A stretch of 40,187 nucleotides of DNA from Candidatus Gastranaerophilales bacterium (GTDB lineage: Bacteria > Cyanobacteriota > Vampirovibrionia > Gastranaerophilales > Gastranaerophilaceae): assembly GCA_944322855.1 (NCBI GenBank), contig CALUQG010000018.1, positions 1 through 40,187 on the forward strand. The letters run 5' to 3'. This document shows positions 32,614 through 40,187 of the stretch, one piece after another. The notes under the pieces are model-generated. The model saw only the letters and a program-made list of their open reading frames with translations, was not told where the DNA came from and ran no database searches. Position numbers and translations under genes: made by a program. The first letter of the stretch is position 1; every line of letters starts with the position of its first letter.

Positions 32614-33603
32614 TTGATTTTTCCAATAACAAATAATATAAATACTCAAAAAAACTCGTTTCGTGGCAGTCTTGTGAATAATTCTTTGAAGACAAAAGCT
32701 GACACATATATGAATGACGGGGTTTTTGACAAGGCAATTGAACTTTATGAAAAAGCACTGCAAATAAATCCCAATGATGCTGATGTTCATCTGAATCTTG
32801 CAAAAACATACAGCTACAGCAGCCGTTACAGGGAAGCTATACCTCACCTTGAGGCATATATAAAAGTCCGTCCTGATGATATAGAAAACATGACGCTTCT
32901 TGGCGAATGTTACAAAAAAAGCGGCATGTTTTCAAAGTCAATGGAGTATTTTAACAGGGCATTGAGCATAGAGCCAAATTACGACTATGCAAAAAGAAAT
33001 TTGCTGGATGCACAAAATTTGTACTTGCAATGCATAGACCCTGTAAGAGGGAGAAAAGAGAGATACAACACTGCGATAAATAATTTAACGGAAGCCGTAA
33101 AAATCGCAAAAAACTTTTTCCCGAAAGGCTATACAGATGATATGAAAGACATAACAGTGTCTTTTGACAAGACTTCCAAAATGGGCGGAAGGTCAAATAT
33201 TGCGCAATATGAACACACAAAAAGAAAAATTTCGGTAACGGACGAATACACTTATGCAAATCCAAAATTAACCGGTGCATATATAATCCATGAATTTGTT
33301 CATGGTAAAGACAACGATGCTTATACTTCAGTGAGAGAAGAACAAGATGCATACAGAACACAGGCAAAATACTGGACACAAAATGTATTTGATGTGTATG
33401 ACCCTGAAATGGATTATGTGAGCAATCTTTATAAACAAAGTGCAGAAGCGCTGGATGAAAGGGTTGCAGAAATTTACCGTTTAAGAGATCCGGGTATTGC
33501 CGAAACTTCTTATAACCATCCGCCCGGAACAAAAAAGACAAACGCTCGTAAAGCTTCAAAGGTAAAAAGTGAGCCGCTTAAGGCCTATGACATAATTGTG
33601 TAA
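32614..33603 (+). CDS. TPR protein with a zinc-protease-like C-terminal domain
   Basis: A 329-aa protein. The first 20 residues include the FRG-type segment NSFRGSL common in this lineage's proteins. Tetratricopeptide repeats fill about 25-130. The C-terminal part has GAYIIHEFVHGKDN, an HExxH zinc motif at 226-230, with Glu 242 or 243 (VREEQDAYR) as a possible third ligand, typical of gluzincin-like peptidases. Other features of known metallopeptidase families are not obvious, so activity is uncertain. The start is a TTG, chosen because AGGAAG lies about six bases before it and no ATG fits. No signal peptide is seen. It follows the small RNA by about 130 bases. Confidence 0.7.
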   Translation: MIFPITNNINTQKNSFRGSLVNNSLKTKADTYMNDGVFDKAIELYEKALQINPNDADVHLNLAKTYSYSSRYREAIPHLEAYIKVRPDDIENMTLLGECYKKSGMFSKSMEYFNRALSIEPNYDYAKRNLLDAQNLYLQCIDPVRGRKERYNTAINNLTEAVKIAKNFFPKGYTDDMKDITVSFDKTSKMGGRSNIAQYEHTKRKISVTDEYTYANPKLTGAYIIHEFVHGKDNDAYTSVREEQDAYRTQAKYWTQNVFDVYDPEMDYVSNLYKQSAEALDERVAEIYRLRDPGIAETSYNHPPGTKKTNARKASKVKSEPLKAYDIIV

Positions 33604-33709
33604 AAATGTAAATAAGTGTAACAATGTCACTCAATTTTATATTATGTTCGTGCAAAAATAATTTTGAGAAAACTTATAATACCGAAACAAATTTGTGAAA
33701 TAGAATAGT

Positions 33710-35512
33710 ATGAAACTGGACCCCTCGACATACAGTAAATATTTAATAAAGAGAACATCACCTGCACGTGCATTTGTTACAAGTTTGAATAAAAACGGAG
33801 CAATATTGCCTGTTTTGCTGCTAGAGGCTACAGTTACCGGCGGAAGAACATATCAGGCATATAAAAGAGACGGTTTTGTTGAAGCAAGAGAAAGAGTCAC
33901 AGAAGAGTCTCTGGGGGCTATATTCTGGCTTTTTGGCGCTACAATATTTGCCGCATTGTTTGACAAAATCGGTCAAAAATTCATGAAAATACCGAAAAAC
34001 ATGCCGGATGTAGGGCGAGATGAATTGCGTGGGCCTTTTAATAATTTTGTCAATAAAATTGCTGCTGTTTTGAAACTTTCGGCATCTCAAAAGGAAGCTG
34101 TGAAAACAAATCTTGCAAGATTTTCTGTAGGAAAAACCGCAGCAAGCTTGATTACGGCATGCCTGTTTATCGGCTATGTTGTACCGAAACTTAACCAGGC
34201 GATTACAAAACATCTTTTTGGCAAAATGAACCAAAAAGATCCGAACCATGAAAAAGCACCGGATCCATATACAAACAGACTCACATTGAAGGATGCCAGA
34301 GCTATATTCTCAGCTAAAGGTATTTCTATCAATGCGGTTGAAAACTTTAAAGCCAGTATGGGAAAAGGACTTCACCTGTTGGATTATTCAAAAAAATCGG
34401 CAGCAGCAAAAAATGATACATCATCAAAATCCAATCCGTCGTTCAAAAGCAGTGCTGATTCTCTGCTTCGTATAGTACAAAATTTCCAGACAAACGATGT
34501 TTGGAAGCTTATGGGAACTGATGTAGGAACAGTTACCGGAAGAACTGCTAATGCGAGAAACAAAGATGAACGTATCGAGATTATGTTTAGAGATATATCT
34601 TCTATCTATTTCTATTGTTTCTCAATGCCGGCGATAGTTGCCTTTATGAATAAAAAAGATTCTTTTAAAGGTATGAATACAAAACTTAATTCAATGACGG
34701 CTATGGAAGTTCACAATTATATGGTCAACAGTATGGCTGATGCAGGTCTTGACAAAATGTCACCTCAGAACTTTAAGAGCATGATGCTGGGTAAAAAGCT
34801 GGACAGCACTGAAGCAGAATTGTTGAATAAAGCATTCCCGAACAGAAAACCTGCTTCGGAAAAACGAGTATTCTTCGGCTTGTTCAAAAAGAAAGTTCCG
34901 CCGGTATATGACTCTACTACACTTGAAAACTTCTTCAAAATAGTTGATGAAAATATAACAGATAAATCAAAAGCTGAAAGAATAAAATTACTTGCTGAAA
35001 AGATGTCTAAATCACAGCCTCTGAAAGAAGGATTGGCAATGATTACCGGCTCTCAGGCAGAAGACATGCTAAAAGGCGGATTGATAAGAGAACAAAGCTT
35101 CTTGCAGAAAATGATTAACCATACGTTTGAAAACTTTATTGTCAAACCGGAAAACTACGATGAAGCAGGTAATCCGATTAAGAAACGTGCAAAAAAACTT
35201 ACAAATCCATTGACGGACAGCTATAGATATATTTCTCAAAATGAAATTGAAGACAGAAGAAAAGAAATAATTAATTACGTAAAAGCAATAATAAATGAAG
35301 CTGAAAACAAAAAACAGGATGTCGATTTTGAATTGTTGAAAAAGATGAACAGAAGAAATATGACAAGAGGCGGCTTGTTCATGCTCCTGGCAATGGGTGT
35401 TTCTTCATTGTTCCTTTCTACAATTATTCCGAAAGTTCAGTATTATATTACATATAAAAGAACAGGAAAACACTCCTTCCCCGGTACGGAAAATATCGGA
35501 CAGGATAAATAA
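33710..35512 (+). CDS. Large lineage-specific membrane protein
   Basis: A 600-aa protein that I do not recognise. Hydrophobic segments near residues 26-45, 66-85 and 145-165 (SLITACLFIGYVVPKL) and a C-terminal one (GGLFMLLAMGVSSLFLSTII, about 555-575) predict a few membrane passes around a large Lys-rich soluble middle part (about 175-530). There is no signal peptide and no recognised domain. The ATG lies three bases after a TAGAAT that might be a -10 or the end of a leader; no ribosome binding site is clear. A strong terminator follows. The convergent neighbour is also a large lineage-specific protein. Confidence 0.7.
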   Translation: MKLDPSTYSKYLIKRTSPARAFVTSLNKNGAILPVLLLEATVTGGRTYQAYKRDGFVEARERVTEESLGAIFWLFGATIFAALFDKIGQKFMKIPKNMPDVGRDELRGPFNNFVNKIAAVLKLSASQKEAVKTNLARFSVGKTAASLITACLFIGYVVPKLNQAITKHLFGKMNQKDPNHEKAPDPYTNRLTLKDARAIFSAKGISINAVENFKASMGKGLHLLDYSKKSAAAKNDTSSKSNPSFKSSADSLLRIVQNFQTNDVWKLMGTDVGTVTGRTANARNKDERIEIMFRDISSIYFYCFSMPAIVAFMNKKDSFKGMNTKLNSMTAMEVHNYMVNSMADAGLDKMSPQNFKSMMLGKKLDSTEAELLNKAFPNRKPASEKRVFFGLFKKKVPPVYDSTTLENFFKIVDENITDKSKAERIKLLAEKMSKSQPLKEGLAMITGSQAEDMLKGGLIREQSFLQKMINHTFENFIVKPENYDEAGNPIKKRAKKLTNPLTDSYRYISQNEIEDRRKEIINYVKAIINEAENKKQDVDFELLKKMNRRNMTRGGLFMLLAMGVSSLFLSTIIPKVQYYITYKRTGKHSFPGTENIGQDK

Positions 35513-35526
35513 TAATAATAAAATAA

Positions 35527-35554
35527 AAATCCCTTACAGTAATGTAAGGGATTT
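35527..35554. terminator. Bidirectional rho-independent terminator
   Basis: An 11-bp perfect stem, AAATCCCTTAC with GTAAGGGATTT, around AGTAAT separates two convergent large genes. Both flanks are A/T-rich, so it can end transcripts from either side. Confidence 0.85.
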
Positions 35555-35559
35555 ATTTA

Positions 35560-37242
35560 TTAGAAATTGTATCCTTTGTTGTTGATGATTTGTTTTACAT
35601 TGTCTTGAAAGAGTTCTATTACTTTATTTGTATTAATTATGTAATAGTTACCCTGCATTGAGCCCCATGCTTCTGTGTCTGAGAGAACGGCAGTTGCTGC
35701 ATTTTCAAACTCAGTCTGGAGCTGTGATGCATCGACACCGTTTCCTGCATACTGAGTAACAAGTTTGTTAATCAAAGGTGTCAGAATTTCTGATTTGACT
35801 TTTTCTTGAATATCCGAAGCAGAGTTGTAAGCGCTTACATTGAGTTCAAGATTGCTGTCAACTTTGACTCCTTCGTCTTTTGCCGTTGTTTTCATATCAA
35901 GCCCGAAGATAGTCTGGTATGTGCTTTTTTCTTTTGCGGCCTTTTCTTCTGCAGCTTTTCTTTCAGCTTCAACTTCTGCTGTTGTCTTACCGTTGTTGGC
36001 ACACATTGTATTGAATTCTTCAAAGAACCTGTCGGCTACATCTTTGATATTGTATTCAGCCAGCGTTTTCTTGTGCATGTTTAAGAAACCATGCTTTTCA
36101 GACCATGTTCTTATCAGAGATTCATCTGCTGCAGTTGCAGCAATGGCTTTATTAATATAAGTCTGCATTTCATCGGTCATTTGATCACCGAGTTCTGAAA
36201 TCAGAGCATTTGCAATGGTGTTCAAATCCTGATCCATCTGTGCTTCAAGTTCTTTTCTTCTGTTTCCTTCTGAGTTGTCAGTGCTTTCTGCATGTCTTAC
36301 ATCGCCTCTCGAATAAGCTGTAGAAAGACCGGCTGCGGCAAGAACATCTGTTTTGTCATAATCCGGTACTGTGCCTGTTTCAGATTCGGCACCTTCTCCT
36401 GTGCCTGTCGTACCTTCAGCACCTGTTGTACCGTCAGCATTTTCTGTACCTATAGTACCTGTAGGCTTTTTGACGTGCGTATGTTCTTCAACCCACTCAT
36501 TTGCCTGGTCAAGGTTTTTCAATATAATTTCTTGAAGTTTTGCACGATATTCACCTGAATTGTTTCCGTATTCAAGAGCAATCTGATCAAGTTCTGCCTG
36601 GTCGGATGCCGGCATCCATTGGTCAAGATTTTCACACAATTCATCAAATATATTTTTTGCAATTTCATATTGCGGATCTGACGGGTCTGCAAGCAGTGCA
36701 TTGATGATATAGTGTACGTCAAATTCTTTTTGTGTATATACGCTGTTTCCGTAGTTTCCGTACAATGTCTTTGTTGTGCTGTCCTGTCCGTCATCAAGAT
36801 TTCCGAATGTGTAGTCAATGACTTCTGCACTCATGTATCCGAGTTTTATTACATCGTAATTCGCATCTTCAGGCATGCCGAGAGCATTTGCCACCTGCTG
36901 TTTGTCGGTCATTTTTGTGTAGGTGCCATCTTCCCAGTTGAATTCGTAATAACAGTCATCATCAACAGATTGATAAAGTGCACCTGTTGAATTCGAAACA
37001 TGTGTATTGAAATTCATTGAGTCTTTACTATCATCACCTCTTTGCGCATCACCTGTTTCCAGATAATTTTCTACCTGCTGGTTGAAATTGGCAATGTAGC
37101 CTTTCATAATAAGCCATGCTTCAAAATCAATATTGCTGTTGTTATTCTGACAATACTGCTGATACATAGGATAATATGTTTGATATGCCGAAATATTGGA
37201 TATTGAACCTGATGAACCTGTTCCGCCTACACCTTGTACCAT
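35560..37242 (-). CDS. Large acidic lineage-specific protein
   Basis: A 560-aa acidic protein of unknown function. The N-terminal region is Gly/Ser/Asn/Tyr-rich (SAYQTYYPMYQQYCQ). A Thr/Gly/Glu-rich low-complexity linker (about 263-295) separates it from an alpha-helical C-terminal half with a Glu/Lys/Ala-rich coiled-coil stretch (EVEAERKAAEEKAAKEK) near 425. There is no signal peptide or transmembrane segment. It has the composition of an extracellular or surface protein, but export cannot be shown. It is convergent with the 600-aa membrane protein across a shared terminator. Confidence 0.7.
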   Translation of the reverse strand: MVQGVGGTGSSGSISNISAYQTYYPMYQQYCQNNNSNIDFEAWLIMKGYIANFNQQVENYLETGDAQRGDDSKDSMNFNTHVSNSTGALYQSVDDDCYYEFNWEDGTYTKMTDKQQVANALGMPEDANYDVIKLGYMSAEVIDYTFGNLDDGQDSTTKTLYGNYGNSVYTQKEFDVHYIINALLADPSDPQYEIAKNIFDELCENLDQWMPASDQAELDQIALEYGNNSGEYRAKLQEIILKNLDQANEWVEEHTHVKKPTGTIGTENADGTTGAEGTTGTGEGAESETGTVPDYDKTDVLAAAGLSTAYSRGDVRHAESTDNSEGNRRKELEAQMDQDLNTIANALISELGDQMTDEMQTYINKAIAATAADESLIRTWSEKHGFLNMHKKTLAEYNIKDVADRFFEEFNTMCANNGKTTAEVEAERKAAEEKAAKEKSTYQTIFGLDMKTTAKDEGVKVDSNLELNVSAYNSASDIQEKVKSEILTPLINKLVTQYAGNGVDASQLQTEFENAATAVLSDTEAWGSMQGNYYIINTNKVIELFQDNVKQIINNKGYNF

Positions 37243-37528
37243 TTTGACTCCTGTCTTACTTAGTAGTTACTATATAAATAAAACCCAGTTTTATATACAA
37301 AAAGTATAAAAATTATATATTGTTACAATTCTTAACTTTCCCTGTCCTATATAAATACTGTTTCTATTTTGCATGTCGATATTTTTGGGTAAAAACTTTA
37401 ATATTTGGGCATGATTTTGTAATATAAGTTTACAATTTACTTTTGTTTGAAAAAGTTACACCTTTTGTATAGTTATAATCAAAAATTACAATGATATAAT
37501 ATCAATGTGAGTATAAGAAGGAAAAGAA
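37243..37528. other. Intergenic promoter region
   Basis: The 286-base AT-rich gap lies between two divergent genes. A TATAAT (37495-37500) sits 28 bases before the + strand start with an AAGGAA ribosome binding site in between. I see no further structured element or ORF. Confidence 0.5.
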
Positions 37529-37720
37529 ATGAGTAACGCAATTAGTTCTGTAAATTCAGCAATGGCAAGTCAAACTTTGAGCCTTCAAATGGCATGCAAG
37601 ACTCTTTCAATGCAAAAACAGCAGGGCGCAATTGCTCTTCAGTTATTACAGGGTGTAATTCAAGATCCTTCTACAATTACTCCGGCACAATTACAGTCTC
37701 CGATAGATATCAGGGTTTAA
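37529..37720 (+). CDS. YjfB-like small protein with LQSPIDI C-terminus
   Basis: A 63-aa protein. Its first ~45 residues (SSVNSAMASQTLSLQMACKT, MQKQQGAIALQLLQGV) have the amphipathic, Gln/Ala-rich pattern of YjfB-family proteins, small proteins of unknown role sometimes annotated as motility-related. It ends ITPAQLQSPIDIRV, a tail shared with the next protein. AAGGAA precedes the ATG and a TATAAT lies 28 bases upstream. Likely a monocistronic or two-gene unit with the following gene, 83 bases away. Family assignment is tentative. Confidence 0.6.
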   Translation: MSNAISSVNSAMASQTLSLQMACKTLSMQKQQGAIALQLLQGVIQDPSTITPAQLQSPIDIRV

Positions 37721-37803
37721 GAGTTACAATTTACAACTGAATAAAATCTTAAATATAACGGATTATATTACATGGCTACAAGTAAAGGATAGGAAGTGGT
37801 TTT

Positions 37804-38100
37804 ATGAATAATATGACTTATACATCAGCCATAAATTCCCAGCAAAATACGGATATAATGCAGAGATGGAAGCAGATTTTACAGAAAAATTCGAAGTCTG
37901 AAGCTGTTATTCAATCAGAACTTTTGAAAAGCGTATCAGAAACTGTTAAAGAAATTAGAAAAGAGACACAAGAAGCTCTTACAACTGGAAAAACAAAAGA
38001 TGATGATGCTATGCAATTGGTTTCATCTTCCGAAGAAATCCAATCTCCATCGGAAATTACTACCGCAGATTTGCAGTCTCCAATTGATATCAAATTGTAA
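37804..38100 (+). CDS. Small protein with LQSPIDI C-terminus
   Basis: A 98-aa protein I do not recognise. It has a central basic coiled-coil-like helix (KSVSETVKEIRKETQEALTT) and ends EITTADLQSPIDIKL. The last 15 residues match those of the 63-aa protein upstream (pattern PS-IT-A-LQSPIDI plus two variable residues), while the rest differs. AGGAAG lies about 10 bases before the ATG. A shared C-terminal tail on otherwise different small proteins suggests a sorting, secretion or binding signal. A terminator follows directly. Confidence 0.6.
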   Translation: MNNMTYTSAINSQQNTDIMQRWKQILQKNSKSEAVIQSELLKSVSETVKEIRKETQEALTTGKTKDDDAMQLVSSSEEIQSPSEITTADLQSPIDIKL

Positions 38101-38118
38101 TAAATTTTTTCAATAAAT

Positions 38119-38153
38119 AAAAACAGAAGAAATATAAATTTTCTTCTGTTTTT
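38119..38153 (+). terminator. Rho-independent terminator
   Basis: AAACAGAAGAAA pairs with TTTCTTCTGTTT around a short AT loop and continues into a T-run. It ends the two-gene unit and lies before the uracil-DNA glycosylase promoter. Confidence 0.85.
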
Positions 38154-38190
38154 GTTTATAATTATGAAATAGACTTGGAGAAATACTGAT

Positions 38191-38799
38191 ATGTCAGTTA
38201 CTGCAGAAGAAAATATTGTTGACCTTCTTGAAAAAACCAGACAAAAATGTGCGAGCTGTCAGAAATGTTCTTTGTGTAATTCCAGAACAAAATCAGTTTT
38301 TTCCGGAGGCATTCCAAACCATAAATTGATGCTGATAGGCGAAGCTCCCGGATACTGGGAAGATATGAAAGGCGAACCATTTGTCGGCAAGGCCGGACAG
38401 CTTTTGGATAAAATTTTTGCATCAGTCGGTTTGTCCAGACAAAAAGATGTTTATATTTGTAATACGCTAAAATGCAGACCCCCTGATAACAGAGACCCTC
38501 TGCCTCAGGAAAAAGCAGCATGCCGAGAATACCTCGATATTCAAGTCGGAGCTTTGAAACCTAAAATAATATTGCTGTGCGGCAATATCGCTGTCCAATC
38601 ATTTATAGAAGGTGCAAAAGGTATTACAAAAATCAGAGGCCAATGGTTTGACGGCCCTTACGGCTCAAAAATGATGCCTATTTTCCATCCGTCTTATCTT
38701 TTGAGAAATGATACAAGAGAAAAAGGCGGCCCCAAATGGCTAATGTGGCAGGATATTCAAGAAATTAAGAGAGTCTATGACGAAATTAAGGAATTTTAG
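38191..38799 (+). CDS. Family 4 uracil-DNA glycosylase (iron-sulfur)
   Basis: The enzyme removes uracil from DNA in base-excision repair. The 202-aa protein has motif A as GEAPGYWEDMKGEPFVGKAG, the family 4 layout, and motif B as HPSYLLRN near the C-terminus. The iron-sulfur cluster ligands are probably among Cys 20, 23, 26 and 29 in the N-terminal cluster (CASCQKCSLC) and two Cys further on (CNTLKCRPP, ACREY). The length is normal. GGAG lies nine bases before the ATG and a TATAAT lies further upstream, so it has its own promoter. Cytoplasmic. Confidence 0.92.
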   Translation: MSVTAEENIVDLLEKTRQKCASCQKCSLCNSRTKSVFSGGIPNHKLMLIGEAPGYWEDMKGEPFVGKAGQLLDKIFASVGLSRQKDVYICNTLKCRPPDNRDPLPQEKAACREYLDIQVGALKPKIILLCGNIAVQSFIEGAKGITKIRGQWFDGPYGSKMMPIFHPSYLLRNDTREKGGPKWLMWQDIQEIKRVYDEIKEF

Positions 38800-38915
38800 T
38801 TATCCCAAAGATTTTTAGCAAAAAAAGTAATCAATAATTTAGTCATGACTGTTTAAATTATTACTTGATAAATCGTTAAAAACATTGCCTAAAAAGAAAT
38901 GTAAGTTTAATAAAC

Positions 38916-38947
38916 AAAAACCGCATTTTAAATCAAATGCGGTTTTT
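38916..38947. terminator. Bidirectional rho-independent terminator
   Basis: A 13-bp perfect stem, AAAAACCGCATTT with AAATGCGGTTTTT, around TAAATC. It lies between the glycosylase gene and the convergent coiled-coil gene. Confidence 0.92.
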
Positions 38948-38974
38948 ATATTTTGATATATATATATAAAGCTG

Positions 38975-39448
38975 TTAATTTAAATTTTTTCTGATTTTTT
39001 CTTTAGTTGCATCAAGATTTTTAATTTTCTTTTCAGTTTCTTTAATTTGTTTTGCTTTTTGAGCTCTTTGCTCCTTAATTACTCTATATTGATTATCAAT
39101 GTTGGAATATTCGCTTTTGTATTGTAAAAGCTGATTTCTGATTTCAACCTGCGCACCGTCCAGCTGCATTAGTGCATTTTGTAAGTTGTTAGCTTCAACA
39201 GAATTTACAGTGTTTGCCGGAGTTGAAACAGATGATTGAGCTGCTGGAGCAATTTTAGTTACAGCAGGAGTTGTTGATGCTGTTTTAACCGGCTCAACAG
39301 TTGAATTTGGTGTAAGTGCTTCTGTAATTGGAGCAGCTTCAAATACAGGTTCATAAGGCATTGCATCGGCATGCGCAGTTATTGCAAATTGCGCAGAGCA
39401 TGCCAGAACAGCGCTCAAAAATCCTGCAGTTATAATGTTTTTTTTCAT
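38975..39448 (-). CDS. Exported protein with C-terminal coiled coil
   Basis: A protein of about 157 aa with a Sec signal peptide (MKKNIITAGFLSAVLACSAQ, cleavage probably after ITAHA). A Pro/Ala/Thr/Val-rich linker is followed by a long coiled coil to the C-terminus (NLQNALMQLDGAQ, YKSEYSNIDNQYRVIKEQRA, KQIKETEKKIKNLDAT). Cys 16 is inside the signal peptide but not in a clear lipobox. The start is decided by AGGAGA six bases before this ATG; an upstream Met 54 bases earlier lacks a ribosome binding site. Function unknown; an envelope scaffold or surface-linked role is inferred from export and coiled coil. Confidence 0.78.
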   Translation of the reverse strand: MKKNIITAGFLSAVLACSAQFAITAHADAMPYEPVFEAAPITEALTPNSTVEPVKTASTTPAVTKIAPAAQSSVSTPANTVNSVEANNLQNALMQLDGAQVEIRNQLLQYKSEYSNIDNQYRVIKEQRAQKAKQIKETEKKIKNLDATKEKIRKNLN

Positions 39449-39655
39449 GGGAGTCTCCTTTTGTATATCGATACATGTATATTTTATAAAAATATTAGTC
39501 ATGCCGCCTCATCTAACATGCGTATAATAAGAATAAAAATGCAAAAAAAATGACAAAAAATATTATTTATAAAGAAATGTGAAGCTGAAAAAGCAGTAAT
39601 AGTAAGATTTTTGTAAAAAACTATAAAATCATGAAAAATATTTAAAAAAAAATGC

Positions 39656-39690
39656 TTGAAATAAAAATTTCTTTAGTATACATTAATAGA
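39656..39690 (+). promoter_or_regulatory. Promoter of the rRNA operon
   Basis: TTGAAA (39656-39661) followed by TACATT at 17-base spacing (or TATACA at 15) forms a -35/-10 pair about 440 bases before the 16S gene. A run of As directly upstream (AAATATTTAAAAAAAAATGC) could act as an UP element. This is the only good sigma-70 promoter seen before the leader. Confidence 0.6.
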
Positions 39691-40131
39691 GTGGTCAGCG
39701 GATCACAGGTGAGGTTCTCCTCACTGGGGCAAAGCTTAAACGGTGAGTTAAATCCCTGAAATTTGTAGCAGCCCGGAAAAAGATTTAAAACTAGTTCTTG
39801 TTTGGAATGGTTTAAATTTAAGAAGCCGAAATTTGATTAATAACAAATTTTAATAAACTACTTGACAACAAAATATGAAGTGTTACGATGAAGTAACGTC
39901 TTGAAGGATGAGTTGGAAACCTTTTAATGGTTGACTAAAATCTAAAAGAAAGTTTCCGCTGGATAATCCGCAATTTTATTTGTAATGATTATTCAGCAGC
40001 TTTGAACCTTGAAAATAGAATAGCTAAAAACGATAATACCTGTTGATTCATTAACAAATAAAATTAACGGACACGAATTAAAGCAAAGTCGAGCAGGCGA
40101 ACTTAGTTCGCCGATGGACATAAACTTTCTG
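39690..40131 (+). other. Long structured rRNA leader
   Basis: About 440 bases between the promoter and 16S, with no ORF. Helices by eye: GTGAGG/CCTCAC (hairpin near 39710), GGAAAC/GTTTCC, GCTGGATAAT with ATTATTCAGC (39958-39967/39988-39997), and GGCGAAC/GTTCGCC (40096-40112). A boxA-like GCTTTGAACC (about 39999-40008) is followed by CTTGAAAATAGAA, the kind of sequence found in leaders and spacers of rRNA operons. The part near 39700-39780 is unusually rich in conserved-looking purine tracts but matches no riboswitch I recognise. Confidence 0.6.
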
Positions 40132-40187
40132 ACAATGGAGAGTTTGATCCTGGCTCAGGACGAACGCTGGCGGCGTGCTTCATACAT
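40132..40187 (+). rRNA. rrs: 16S ribosomal RNA, 5' end (partial)
   Basis: Starts ACAATGGAGAGTTTGATCC and continues TGGCTCAGGACGAACGCTGG, the universal 5' end of bacterial 16S rRNA with the 27F primer site. By alignment to E. coli numbering the mature 5' end falls near here. Only about 56 bases are in the window, so it cannot be used for taxonomic placement. Confidence 0.97.

Noticed and set aside
32951-33559. Antisense ORF of 202 codons opposite the TPR-zincin gene
   Set aside because: Its Cys/His/Phe-rich composition is typical of a shadow frame; the + strand has repeat and zinc motifs.
39700-39780. Resemblance of the rRNA leader to a c-di-GMP-I (GEMM) riboswitch (GGGGCAAAGC, GTAGCAGCCCGG)
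   Set aside because: The required GCAAACC half of the aptamer and the P3 pairing are missing, and the position before rRNA is unusual for that class.
1-40187. CRISPR arrays, tRNA genes and insertion sequences
   Set aside because: I looked for regularly spaced repeats, tRNA T-loops with paired arms, and transposase ORFs and found none that hold up.

Overview
The window is AT-rich bacterial DNA (about one third GC by eye) with compact genes and short operons. It ends in the first ~56 bases of a 16S rRNA gene on the + strand. The gene set suggests a non-photosynthetic relative of cyanobacteria, most likely a gut Gastranaerophilales/Vampirovibrionia ('Melainabacteria') genome. The reasons are the two sigma-70 factors of RpoD/group 2 type, the PilMN-PilO pilus genes, the lipid II amidation subunit GatD, and several lineage-specific proteins with short 'FRG'-type N-termini. 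This placement is inferred from gene content; the 16S fragment is too short to decide.

Layout. 0.3-1.4 kb: GatD-like amidotransferase and a small ORF. 1.4-3.9 kb (minus): LysM membrane protein, then an ABC ATPase - AcpS - TPR operon. 3.9-4.8 kb: no convincing gene, but a dispersed repeat, a long hairpin and a candidate small RNA. 4.8-5.5 kb (minus): kinase-like protein. 5.6-7.7 kb: plsY and an unusual malic enzyme. 7.7-9.7 kb (minus): two lineage-specific proteins and comF. 9.7-11.9 kb: rseP-like site-2 protease and a matrixin-like zinc protease. 11.9-12.8 kb: gene-free, with a strongly folded segment and the second copy of the dispersed repeat. 12.8-21.4 kb (minus): ribD, a membrane protein, purB, a phosphoesterase, a diguanylate cyclase, a TPR protein, a group 2 sigma factor and rlmB. 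21.5-24.8 kb: a PilM-PilN fusion, PilO and an agmatinase-family enzyme. 25.2-28.2 kb: dnaG-rpoD. 28.3-32.2 kb: tlyA, an exported phosphoesterase, an MBL-fold enzyme, a TPR lipoprotein-sized exported protein and a rhodanese. 32.3-32.5 kb: second copy of the candidate small RNA. 32.6-37.2 kb: TPR-zincin protein and two large lineage-specific proteins. 37.5-39.4 kb: two small proteins sharing a C-terminal motif, a family 4 uracil-DNA glycosylase and an exported coiled-coil protein. 39.65-40.19 kb: rRNA promoter, long folded leader and 16S start.

How it fits together. Most genes are housekeeping: replication and transcription (DnaG, RpoD), rRNA modification (RlmB, TlyA), envelope (PlsY, GatD, AcpS, LysM protein, RseP), purine and riboflavin synthesis, and type IV pilus assembly. 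The most notable unexplained signal is a pair of homologous, gene-free transcription units at 4412-4686 (minus) and 32309-32481 (plus). They share promoter spacing, a 5' box, an AC/U-rich tract, a hairpin with compensatory base changes and a terminator. I read them as a two-member small RNA family that I do not recognise. A second candidate is the pseudoknotted segment around 12.0-12.26 kb. All identifications come from reading the sequence; no database search was run.
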